From CAYVBJ01 sp964415185 (GTDB taxonomy: Bacteria; Bacteroidota; Rhodothermia; Balneolales; Balneolaceae): a DNA stretch of 10,167 bases. This document shows positions 1 through 6,456 of the stretch, one piece after another. Made by a program: the position numbers and the translations under genes. How positions within the stretch are numbered: position 1 is the first letter of the stretch; each line of letters begins with the position of its first letter. Below the pieces are notes generated by a model that was not told the DNA's origin, ran no database searches, and saw nothing but the letters and a program-made list of their open reading frames with translations. The DNA lies in contig CAYPZI010000107.1 of the NCBI GenBank assembly GCA_964415185.1, forward strand, positions 1 to 10,167, read 5' to 3'.

Positions 1-94
1 CGATTTTCAAGTCTTTGATAAGATCTGCTAATGAGACAGTTGGATGTAAATGAGTCCCATGTTGGAGTGCCTCTCGGGCGTCATCCGGCTGTGC
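1..94 (-). pseudogene. Fragment of an IS200-like (Y1) transposase, cut by window edge
   Basis: Read on the minus strand, bases 94 to 2 are open after a TGA at 97-95. The frame ends THLHPTVSLADLIKDLKI (bases 55-2). From memory this closely resembles the segment just after the HUH motif in IS200/IS605-type Y1 transposases and REP-associated relatives, where it usually follows a D-H-[ILV]-H-[IL]-L stretch. Here the preceding residues are EALQHG, so the two metal-binding histidines are not visible in frame, and no recognisable transposase sequence precedes it. The coding part would continue beyond base 1. It is either a degraded copy or the edge of a truncated one. The match is from recall of the family and is short, so confidence is limited. 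Confidence 0.4.
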
Positions 95-161
95 TCACCA
101 TACGGCCTTTGCCCAATGTCTACGTAATCTTATACCGGCTAACTGGCTGGCCAATGCCATT

Positions 162-217
162 TCAGAAAGGAAACTTTGCGGGTTTTTACCCGGTATTTTA
201 TCATAGACACGACACTA
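162..217 (-). repeat. REP-like intergenic repeat, copy 1
   Basis: Read on the minus strand, this stretch starts TAGTGTCGTGT and ends with a block close to AAACCCGC, three variable bases and GTTTCCTTTCTGA. The same two blocks in the same order occur at 1638-1687 on the plus strand, and a partial copy lies at 1774-1734 on the minus strand. The middle differs in sequence and length between copies. It begins 9 bases past the stop codon of the histidine kinase gene. The internal CGGGT/ACCCG hairpin (179-192) could also help end the kinase transcript. Confidence 0.65.
167..192 (-). terminator. Weak terminator-like hairpin after the histidine kinase
   Basis: On the minus strand a 5-bp stem CGGGT/ACCCG with a 4-base A-rich loop (bases 192-179) lies about 35 bases after the kinase stop codon. 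It is followed by a mixed T-rich stretch (GTTTCCTTT). The stem is short and the T-run is interrupted, so it may be only a by-product of the repeat in which it sits. Confidence 0.3.
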
Positions 218-225
218 AAATCCGG

Positions 226-1503
226 TCAGACATTCAGGATAATTCTGAACGTTGTTCCGGCGCCCACTTCCGACTTCAATACAAAGATTTTACCTTTGTG
301 ATATTCTTCAATAATCCTTCGGGTCAGGCTCAGGCCTAATCCCCATCCCCTTTTTTTGGTACTGTAACCCGGCTTGAAAACCTCCTTGATTTTGCTCTTT
401 TCTATACCGGATCCCGAATCTTCAATATCGATAATTACTTTTTTGTCATCCTCTTTTACGCTTATAGCCACAAAACATTCATCCGAATTTTTACGGATAG
501 CATCCATTGCGTTCTTGATCAAATTTTCGATGGCCCATTGAAGCAGCTCAGCATTGATCCTTACTTTAACCGAAGGCGAAATTGAGCGCCTGATCTCCAC
601 ATTTTTGCCCAGTTGCGGCAATCTCCGTTCCATATAACTGATCACCTGCTCGATTACAGGTTCCAGCCTGATTTTCTTCAGTTCCGGCCTGGATCCGATT
701 TTATTGAAACGCTCTGCAACATCTCTCAGCCGTGTTATATCCTTTTGAAACTCATAAACAATATCCGATGTTTTTTCATCATCTTTATGCCGCTCTTTCA
801 ATAGCTGAACCCATCCGTACATGCTTGAAAGAGGTGTGCCCAGTTGGTGGGCTGCCTCTTTTGCCATCCCCACCCACAGGTTTGACTGTTCCGATCGTTT
901 GATTGTACGATAAGTGGTGAAACCGATACCCAATAAAAGCACAAGCAGCCCGATTTGTATGTAGGGAAAATAGCGCAGATATTGAACAAGCTGGCTTTCG
1001 CCAAAGTAGATCAATTGCCTGAAACTGGCATTTTCGCTTTGATACGACACTTCAATCGGCTCATTTAATCCGGCAAATTCCCTGACCGTTTCCATATTTA
1101 CATCCTCATCATCCACATTCCGGAACAGCACTATTTCTCCGTCTTCTACTCCGATTGACGGTATCGCAAAACGCTCGGGAATGATGATGTTGTCGGAGAT
1201 AAAACTGTCGGCCGACTCGGCAGCCTCCGCTTCTTCTATTGCTGCAATAACCGAATCGGGAACTTCAGGTATCGTATTGAGCACTGCCAATGCCTCGTTC
1301 AGCAACATGCTTTGGGTCTGATGAATGGAACGGCTGTTGAATTCAATGGCTTTCGCCCATAATTCCACATTTATCCGCTCGTGCTCCATCAGTTTATTGA
1401 TCAGAAACTGGTTATAAAAAAATGAAGCAGCGCTGAGCAGAACAAGCAGGACTACAAGTACTGTTTTTGCCCAGAACGTAGGTAAGTAGAGGTGTTTTGC
1501 CAT
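226..1503 (-). CDS. Membrane-bound sensor histidine kinase (orphan)
   Basis: 425 aa, ATG start, TGA stop. Topology visible in the sequence: a short cytoplasmic N-terminus, a membrane helix at about 13-33, an extracytoplasmic sensor region of about 140 residues (35-177) that I do not recognise, and a second helix at about 179-199. A HisKA-type dimerisation helix follows, with the phosphoacceptor at H219 in AHQLGTPLSS. The HATPase domain has an N box with N327 and N331 (NLIKNAMDA), a G1 box (DSGSG, 362-366) and a G2 box (GWGLG, 386-390), and the protein ends soon after. No HAMP or PAS domain is evident. The residue after the histidine is Gln instead of the usual Glu/Asp. It presumably autophosphorylates on H219 and passes phosphate to a response regulator, but none is encoded nearby. 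It lies 278 bases downstream of clpX beyond a terminator-like element, so it probably has its own promoter in 1504-1637, where I see no clear match to known promoter motifs. No SD is visible. Confidence 0.93.
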   Translation of the reverse strand: MAKHLYLPTFWAKTVLVVLLVLLSAASFFYNQFLINKLMEHERINVELWAKAIEFNSRSIHQTQSMLLNEALAVLNTIPEVPDSVIAAIEEAEAAESADSFISDNIIIPERFAIPSIGVEDGEIVLFRNVDDEDVNMETVREFAGLNEPIEVSYQSENASFRQLIYFGESQLVQYLRYFPYIQIGLLVLLLGIGFTTYRTIKRSEQSNLWVGMAKEAAHQLGTPLSSMYGWVQLLKERHKDDEKTSDIVYEFQKDITRLRDVAERFNKIGSRPELKKIRLEPVIEQVISYMERRLPQLGKNVEIRRSISPSVKVRINAELLQWAIENLIKNAMDAIRKNSDECFVAISVKEDDKKVIIDIEDSGSGIEKSKIKEVFKPGYSTKKRGWGLGLSLTRRIIEEYHKGKIFVLKSEVGAGTTFRIILNV

Positions 1504-1637
1504 AACTATATCGGGTTAAAACTGAAACGTATTCTTCACAACAGAAAGACATAAACCATGTTCAAAAACTTATGCTAAGTGAGAACTCCGTGTGAACAGG
1601 AATATCAAAAAATTTCAGGCGGCAAACCACACAAATG

Positions 1638-1774
1638 TAGTGTCATGTTTTAAGCTTCGTAAGAAACCCGCGAGGTTTCCTTTCTGATAGCGGTACACGT
1701 ATGAAAGTAAGTGAGGTTTTTTTACAAAAAACATTGCGGGTTTATCCCGTCACTTTACTGTTGACATGACACTA
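1638..1774. repeat. REP-like repeats 2 and 3 as an inverted pair (BIME/MITE-like)
   Basis: The 137-base segment is bounded by perfect 11-bp inverted ends: TAGTGTCATGT at 1638-1648 and ACATGACACTA at 1764-1774. Inside, AAACCCGC (1665-1672) and GCGGGTTT (1736-1743) form a second inverted pair. The left half (1638-1687, plus strand) contains GAAACC-CGCGA-GGTTTC, a perfect 6-bp hairpin, then CTTTCTGA, and matches copy 1 at 162-217. The right half (1774-1734, minus strand) keeps only the start and the CCCGC block. It fills most of the gap between clpX and the kinase gene. I see no flanking target-site duplication. The arrangement resembles paired REP sequences or a tiny non-autonomous element; function unknown. 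Confidence 0.65.
1726..1749 (-). terminator. Rho-independent-like terminator after clpX
   Basis: On the minus strand, 33 bases after the clpX stop, a 4-bp CGGG/CCCG stem (a flanking G-T pair could extend it) with loop ATAAA is followed by CAATGTTTTTT. A T-run after a GC stem fits intrinsic termination of the tig-clpP-clpX transcript. The stem is short. The hairpin is part of the right half of the repeat pair at 1638-1774. Confidence 0.5.
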
Positions 1775-1781
1775 ACGTATT

Positions 1782-3035
1782 TTAAGCCGATGCCTTTCTC
1801 TTTTCGTAGACAGGCGGAGCATTTTTCTCAATGGTATCCCTTGTGATTATACATCTTTCTATATTCTTCATAGAGGGAATTGTGAACATGATATCGAGCA
1901 TGGCATCTTCCAGAATTGACCTGAGTCCGCGTGCCCCTGTTTTGCGGCTTTTTGCCTTTTCAACTACGGATTTCAGTGCATTTTCTTCAAAAACGAGCTC
2001 CACATCTTCCATATCAAACAGTTTTTTATACTGTTTGGTAAGCGCATTTTTAGGCTCTTTCAGAATCTGAATCATCGCTTCATCCGATAGTTGTTCAAGC
2101 CCGGAAATAATCGGAAGCCGCCCGATCAACTCGGGAATCAGCCCGAATTTTTGCAAATCTTCAGGCTCCACATACGTGAAAATTTTCGGATCATTCTTAT
2201 CAAACTTGACCTGGTCAACCGTATGAAACCCGAGGGAACTGACAGATATTCTCCGGGAGATGATCTCTTCAAGCCCGCTGAATGCGCCTCCGCAAATAAA
2301 AAGGATATTGGTCGTATCAAGCTGAATAAAACTCTGCTCAGGGTGTTTTCTGCCACCCTTCGGAGGAATATTGGCTGTGGTTCCCTCAAGAATCTTCAGC
2401 AATGCCTGCTGTACGCCTTCTCCTGATACATCCCTTGTGATGGAAGGGTTATCGCTTTTTCTGGAAGCCTTGTCAATTTCATCAATATAAACAATACCGC
2501 GTTTTGCACGGTCAACATCGTAATCGGCTGCCTGAAGCAGGTTGCTTAGAATACTTTCCACGTCTTCACCAACATAGCCCGCCTCCGTAAGCACAGTTGC
2601 ATCGGCTATTGTAAACGGCACGTCGATAATATCGGCCAGGGTTCGGGCCAGCAGCGTTTTTCCGACACCGGTCGGGCCCAAAAGAAGAATATTGCTTTTT
2701 TCAATGTGGGTGTCATCAAAACTTTTCGCCCCGACACTTGAAATTCTTTTATAGTGATTATAAACGGCAACCGAGAGCGCCTTTTTGGCTAAATCCTGTC
2801 CGATGACATACTCATCCAGCCTGGATTTGATTTCAACCGGTTTCAACATCGGTTTGTACTGCTTCTCACGCCGGCGTGAGAGAGTCGACAAATCACTCTG
2901 AATGATACTGGATGCATCTTCCACGCAGCGATCACAAATAAAAACATCAGGCCCGGCTACCATTGAGTTCACTTCATGGCTTGAACGGCCACAAAATGTA
3001 CAATGAACAAGGTCATCGTTATTTTTTTTACTCAT
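1782..3035 (-). CDS. clpX: ClpX, ATP-dependent unfoldase subunit of ClpXP
   Basis: 417 aa, a normal length for the family. ClpX is a hexameric AAA+ ring that recognises tagged or damaged proteins, unfolds them with ATP and feeds them into ClpP. Visible parts: an N-terminal C4 zinc-binding domain (C12, C15, C34, C37), Walker A GPTGVGKT (120-127), pore loop GYVG (153-156), Walker B IVYIDEID (181-188), an RKH loop (229-231), an arginine-finger region GLIPELIGR ending at R306, and sensor 2 GARGLR (367-372). The ClpP-docking tripeptide, IGF in E. coli, is LGF here (268-270), a conservative change. The gene starts 21 bases after clpP in the same direction, without a clear SD, and is likely co-transcribed with tig and clpP. 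A hairpin with a T-run follows the stop codon. Confidence 0.98.
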   Translation of the reverse strand: MSKKNNDDLVHCTFCGRSSHEVNSMVAGPDVFICDRCVEDASSIIQSDLSTLSRRREKQYKPMLKPVEIKSRLDEYVIGQDLAKKALSVAVYNHYKRISSVGAKSFDDTHIEKSNILLLGPTGVGKTLLARTLADIIDVPFTIADATVLTEAGYVGEDVESILSNLLQAADYDVDRAKRGIVYIDEIDKASRKSDNPSITRDVSGEGVQQALLKILEGTTANIPPKGGRKHPEQSFIQLDTTNILFICGGAFSGLEEIISRRISVSSLGFHTVDQVKFDKNDPKIFTYVEPEDLQKFGLIPELIGRLPIISGLEQLSDEAMIQILKEPKNALTKQYKKLFDMEDVELVFEENALKSVVEKAKSRKTGARGLRSILEDAMLDIMFTIPSMKNIERCIITRDTIEKNAPPVYEKRKASA

Positions 3036-3056
3036 TACAAAAATTAATCAGTTCGT

Positions 3057-3719
3057 TTAAGATTTTTTGCCGTTTTTATCATCACGCTTCATAACTCTGT
3101 CTACAAGGCCATAGGCATATGCTTCGTCGGCTGTCATCCACTTATTCCGGTCCGAGTCCTTAATGATCTGGTCGACCGATTTATCAGCATGCGATGCAAT
3201 TATTTCGCTTAATGTACGCTTAATTCTCAGAATTTCCTGAGCTTCAATCTCAATATCGCTTGCCTGGCCCTGGACACCGCCAAGCGGCTGGTGAATCATC
3301 ACCCGTGCATGAGGCAGCAGGTTTCGCTTTCCTTTGGTTCCGGCCGTAAGCAAAACCGCACCCATTGAGGCAGCCATACCTACACAGGTGGTAGATACAT
3401 CGCACTTCACATATTGCATGGTATCGTAAATGGCGAGTCCTGATGAAACAACACCGCCGGGGCTGTTAATGTAGAAATTGATATCCTTTTCAGGATCCTG
3501 CGATTCAAGGAAAAGCATCTGGGCTACAATCGAACTGGCAACGGCATCATTCACCGGTGTTCCCAGAATGATAATTCTGTCTTTTAATAGCCTTGAATAG
3601 ATATCATAGGCCCGTTCGCCCCTGTTGGTTGTCTCAACAACCATTGGTACAAGGGTATTTTGAATTTGAGAAATTTCGTCCATGGGTGGTATTTCAAGTA
3701 TAGGTTGTTTGATTGACAT
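3057..3719 (-). CDS. clpP: ClpP, serine protease subunit (Asn at the catalytic Asp position)
   Basis: 220 aa. ClpP forms the tetradecameric chamber that degrades proteins delivered by ClpX. The nucleophile is S118 in GMAASMGAV and the general base is H143 in MIHQPLGG. INSPGG (85-89 region) is the expected oxyanion/substrate strand. In the third triad region the sequence is DSDRNKWMTADEA, so N192 (codon AAT at 3146-3144) falls where most ClpPs have Asp. The C-terminus GLVDRVM plus a short basic tail is normal. The N-terminal extension of about 20 residues may be a processed propeptide; a second Met at residue 13 is an alternative start. It begins 8 bases after tig and ends 21 bases before clpX, so one transcript is likely. 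The identity is certain; the Asn is read directly from the DNA. Confidence 0.97.
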   Translation of the reverse strand: MSIKQPILEIPPMDEISQIQNTLVPMVVETTNRGERAYDIYSRLLKDRIIILGTPVNDAVASSIVAQMLFLESQDPEKDINFYINSPGGVVSSGLAIYDTMQYVKCDVSTTCVGMAASMGAVLLTAGTKGKRNLLPHARVMIHQPLGGVQGQASDIEIEAQEILRIKRTLSEIIASHADKSVDQIIKDSDRNKWMTADEAYAYGLVDRVMKRDDKNGKKS

Positions 3720-3727
3720 CTTCTTAA

Positions 3728-5041
3728 TTACTTATTCTTGTTTTCTTTTTTACTTTCACTTTCAGCTTCCCTCTTTTTACGGAATTCTTCTTTGGAAAGT
3801 TCATTGATAGTAACAACATCTTCCAATTTGTCAAAAATTTTCTTTTCCCGGATGGTATTTCTCAGGTTCTCAAGTAATTTCGGGTTCTGAGCATAGTAAT
3901 TTTTTACCTGGTCGACCGGCATGCCGTATTGGGCAGCTTCAACTGCAATCTGTTCATCGATATCTTCGGGTTTGATTTCAATATCATCAAAATGCTCCTG
4001 CAATTTTTGATTGATGAACATCCATTTGCCTTCAATTTTTGCCTGCCCGCTCATGTTTTCCTTGTAACCTTCAAGGTCTAAATCCGGTGGAAGCGACTGG
4101 CCGCCCATCTGTTGTTTCAGGTAATCAACATAGGAGCTTTTAATTTGGTCAAGTAATACGTCAGGCACTTCAAAATCATGTGCTTCAGTCAATTTTTCCC
4201 TCAGTTCTTTTTTGAATGCTTCATCTGCCGACTGGTCATAATACTGCTGTATGCGGCTTTTAATATAGCTTTTCAATTCATCCGCATTTTTTGCTTCGCC
4301 TCCCGATTGCTCCTTGGCAAATTCGTCCGTCAGCTCGGCTTTTACCGGCTTTTGAACTTTTTTCACGGTAACCTGGAAACGATCTTTCAAGTCGCCTTCA
4401 TCCACTTCCATTATTACGGTATCACCTGCCTTTTTGCCTTTCAGGGCATCGAGAAATTCTTTTGAGCCTTCATCCGAGAGATCGATCTTCTGATCCTCAT
4501 CCACTTCATCTTCAACCGGTTTATCATTTTCATCAAGTGTAACCGCATCAACAATAACACGGTGTTCAGAAGAGATTTTTTCATCCACATCTTCCCAGTC
4601 GCCCGCGTTTTTAAGCAGTCGTTCAATCTCTTCTTCGGCTTCTTTATCGGTCACATCGTGCACCATTTTATCGACTTTGATCTTGCCGGGATCAACCAGC
4701 TCAAACTCGGGTTTGGCACCGATTTTAAATTTTACTTCAAGTTCATCGTTTTCCCACTCAAGTTCCAGCATCTTCGACTCACCGACCGGTTCATGCTCGG
4801 GCACAACTTCTTTTTTGAATGTATCTTCGACATACTTTTGGATTTCTTCAAGCTCGATATCTTTTCCGAATCTTTTTCTGATAATGGAAAGAGGCACTTT
4901 ACCCGGGCGAAATCCGGGAAGCTGAATCTGGCTTCTGTATTTTTTATAAGCAGCATCAAATTTATCGGCAAGATCTTCCCTGTTTGCCTTTATTGTTATT
5001 TCCTTGTCTACGGTTGTTAAATCCTGAACAGAAATGTCCAC
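3728..5041 (-). CDS. tig: Trigger factor, ribosome-associated chaperone
   Basis: 437 aa, close to the usual 430-450. Trigger factor docks at the ribosome exit tunnel and shields nascent chains. The ribosome-binding loop GFRPGKVP is at 43-50 in the N-terminal domain (about 1-115). Residues about 155-235 occupy the position of the FKBP-like PPIase domain but are very acidic and poorly conserved, so prolyl isomerase activity is doubtful. The long helical C-terminal chaperone domain covers about 240-415 and ends in a lysine/glutamate-rich tail. The start is GTG: the protein then opens MDISVQDLT, as expected for the family, and GAAGGA lies 6 bases upstream. It is the first protein gene of tig-clpP-clpX, starting 46 bases after tRNA-Leu in the same direction. 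A tig-clpP-clpX order is common in bacteria. Confidence 0.97.
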   Translation of the reverse strand: MDISVQDLTTVDKEITIKANREDLADKFDAAYKKYRSQIQLPGFRPGKVPLSIIRKRFGKDIELEEIQKYVEDTFKKEVVPEHEPVGESKMLELEWENDELEVKFKIGAKPEFELVDPGKIKVDKMVHDVTDKEAEEEIERLLKNAGDWEDVDEKISSEHRVIVDAVTLDENDKPVEDEVDEDQKIDLSDEGSKEFLDALKGKKAGDTVIMEVDEGDLKDRFQVTVKKVQKPVKAELTDEFAKEQSGGEAKNADELKSYIKSRIQQYYDQSADEAFKKELREKLTEAHDFEVPDVLLDQIKSSYVDYLKQQMGGQSLPPDLDLEGYKENMSGQAKIEGKWMFINQKLQEHFDDIEIKPEDIDEQIAVEAAQYGMPVDQVKNYYAQNPKLLENLRNTIREKKIFDKLEDVVTINELSKEEFRKKREAESESKKENKNK

Positions 5042-5047
5042 GTTAAA

Positions 5048-5053
5048 TCCTTC
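5048..5053 (-). promoter_or_regulatory. Shine-Dalgarno site deciding the tig GTG start
   Basis: GAAGGA on the minus strand, 6 bases before the GTG codon at 5041-5039. It stands out because the other genes here lack a clear SD, and it supports the GTG over any internal ATG. Confidence 0.6.
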
Positions 5054-5087
5054 AGTAAGTTTATGTTTTTATTTGAATTGGTTCATG

Positions 5088-5171
<84 letters not shown>

Positions 5172-5175
5172 AATT

Positions 5176-5206
5176 AAAAAATGACCCTGAATACCGTTCA
5201 GGATCA
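5176..5206 (-). terminator. Terminator-like hairpin immediately upstream of tRNA-Leu
   Basis: On the minus strand TGATCCTGAA, loop CGGTA and TTCAGGGTCA form a 10-position stem with one mismatch, followed at once by six T (bases 5181-5176). The T-run ends 4 bases before the 5' end of the tRNA. It has the form of an intrinsic terminator for transcription heading into the tRNA, yet no gene is visible on that strand between it and cutA. It may isolate the tRNA from read-through, act as an attenuator, or end a short untranslated RNA. Confidence 0.55.
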
Positions 5207-5227
5207 TAGCCTTTAAAAATACGATTA

Positions 5228-5241
5228 AATCCGCGCGGATT
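5228..5241. promoter_or_regulatory. 14-bp perfect palindrome in the divergent tRNA/cutA region
   Basis: AATCCGCGCGGATT reads the same on both strands. It is GC-rich inside an AT-rich 176-base region between the leftward tRNA-Leu/tig unit and rightward cutA. It could be an operator for a dimeric repressor serving either direction, or an RNA hairpin (5-bp stem, GCGC loop). I recognise no known binding site. No clear promoter hexamers were identified in this region. Confidence 0.3.
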
Positions 5242-5347
5242 CAACTTAAGATAAGGCAGTTTCAGCAGGAATTAATGAGTAGTATAAATTCTTCATCTTT
5301 CATTATTTTCAAAGAACACAGAAAGGTTCAAGAAATTATTGTAATCC

Positions 5348-5701
5348 ATGTTTCGTAATCTGCGTTTCATTTATGTCACCACTAAAAACAGGGATGAAGC
5401 CAAAAAAATCGGCTCGGCCCTTGTAGAAGAAAAACTGGCAGCCTGTGCAAATATTATTGACGGGATGGAATCAATTTACCATTGGAAGGGAAACATTGAA
5501 ACCGATAAAGAGACGGTTTTGATCCTGAAAACAACCAACCACAATGTGAAGCGCCTTACCGAACGGGTAAAAGAACTTCACAGTTACGATGTGCCTTGCG
5601 TGGTCAGTATCACCCTTACCGAGCAGGAAGGCAATGAAGAGTACCTCGATTGGCTTACACGCTCGGTGCGTTCCCCCCAACCTGACATCAGCCCTGAATA
5701 A
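5348..5701 (+). CDS. cutA: CutA1-family divalent-cation tolerance protein
   Basis: 117 aa, a typical length. CutA1 proteins are small, very stable trimers with a ferredoxin-like fold related to PII, linked to copper and divalent metal tolerance in E. coli; the molecular role is unsettled. Family blocks are clear: IYVTTKNRDEAKKIG near the N-terminus, LVEEKLAACANI (25-36), the following I-x-S-x-Y-x-W-x-G region (SIYHWKGNI, 42-50), E-T-x-L-I-L-K-T (55-62), and HSYDVPCVV (78-86). The ATG at 5348 is the only Met before residue 40 and gives the expected N-terminus. No SD is near; a GAAAGG lies 21 bases upstream, too far to be convincing. The stop codon TAA directly abuts the ATG of the next gene, so the two are probably translated together. 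Confidence 0.95.
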   Translation: MFRNLRFIYVTTKNRDEAKKIGSALVEEKLAACANIIDGMESIYHWKGNIETDKETVLILKTTNHNVKRLTERVKELHSYDVPCVVSITLTEQEGNEEYLDWLTRSVRSPQPDISPE

Positions 5702-6454
5702 ATGCCGCTTCAGGTTACATTTCAAAATCATATCTGTATAGCCCGTATCAACAGGCCCGAAGCGAGAAATGCCATCAATTTTGAGCTGATGGATAAGTTT
5801 GAAGATCTTCTTGAGCGCCTGGAAAAGGATAAAGAGATCAGGGTTTTTATTTTGACAGGCACCGGTAAAAGTTTTATCTCGGGTGGCGACCTTCGTGAAT
5901 TTCACCGGATACAGGAGTCGGGGCCGGCCATAAAGATGGGCAAACGGATGCATGATATTTTAAAGCGCATTGAAGAACTGCCGGCCTGGACGGTAGCTGC
6001 CATAAATGGCTTCGCATACGGCGGAGGATGGGAAATCATGCTGGCTTTTGACTTTCGGGTTGCCGTTGAAGATGCCGTATTCGGGTTTACACAGGGCAAG
6101 TTTTACCTGCCGCCGGGATGGGGCGGGCTTACCCGGCTTAAAAAAACCATCGGGCGAAACAGGGCACTCTGGCTGCTTGCCACCCGCCAGGTTTTAAACA
6201 CGGATCAAGCCATAAACCTCGGCCTGGTTCATCATTTTTATCCTGAAAATAATTTTGAGAAATCACTTGATTCGCTCGCAAAAAAACTTTCAAAAAACGA
6301 CAGGGAGTTTATACGCCACCTGAAAACTGTTTCGGATAGTGACCGGCAGGAATATGATAAAAGCATTTCTGATGAACTTGAACCCTTCGGTTATTTTTGG
6401 GAACACAAAGAACATATCAACCGTGTTGAAGAATTTTTAAACCGGAAAAAATAA
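5702..6454 (+). CDS. Crotonase-fold enoyl-CoA hydratase/isomerase-family protein
   Basis: 250 aa, slightly short for the family (about 255-265). Crotonase-fold enzymes act on CoA thioesters with an oxyanion hole from two backbone amides. Visible: NRPEARNAIN (17-26), the first oxyanion segment ISGGDL (59-64), the second INGFAYGGGWE (101-111), and PPGWGGLTRL (137-146). E111 matches the first catalytic Glu of rat mitochondrial hydratase (E144), but the position of the second (E164) is Gln (Q131, in FTQGKF). The FTQGKF...PGWGGLTRL pattern recalls, from memory, ethylmalonyl-CoA decarboxylase-like members. Hydration is therefore uncertain; decarboxylation, isomerisation or hydrolysis are alternatives. 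It is packed between cutA (0 bases) and nadC (2 bases). This suggests coupling in expression, but no shared pathway is evident. Confidence 0.88.
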   Translation: MPLQVTFQNHICIARINRPEARNAINFELMDKFEDLLERLEKDKEIRVFILTGTGKSFISGGDLREFHRIQESGPAIKMGKRMHDILKRIEELPAWTVAAINGFAYGGGWEIMLAFDFRVAVEDAVFGFTQGKFYLPPGWGGLTRLKKTIGRNRALWLLATRQVLNTDQAINLGLVHHFYPENNFEKSLDSLAKKLSKNDREFIRHLKTVSDSDRQEYDKSISDELEPFGYFWEHKEHINRVEEFLNRKK

Positions 6455-6456
6455 TT

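Noticed and set aside
31..339. Plus-strand 102-codon open frame at the left edge
   Set aside because: It runs antisense into the histidine kinase 3' end and across the REP-like repeat. Its peptide matches no family I recognise and has no SD. The minus strand gives a better explanation for bases 1-94.
4550..4600. Frameshift or loss of the PPIase domain in trigger factor
   Set aside because: The frame is intact and the length normal. The domain region is acidic and divergent, but present.
4562..5020. Plus-strand 152-codon open frame antisense to tig
   Set aside because: It lies wholly within the trigger factor gene. Its Phe-rich peptide is the mirror of Glu/Lys-rich codons on the coding strand.
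5471..5953. Minus-strand 160-codon open frame across cutA and the crotonase gene
   Set aside because: Antisense to two well-conserved genes, spanning their junction, with no recognisable domain.
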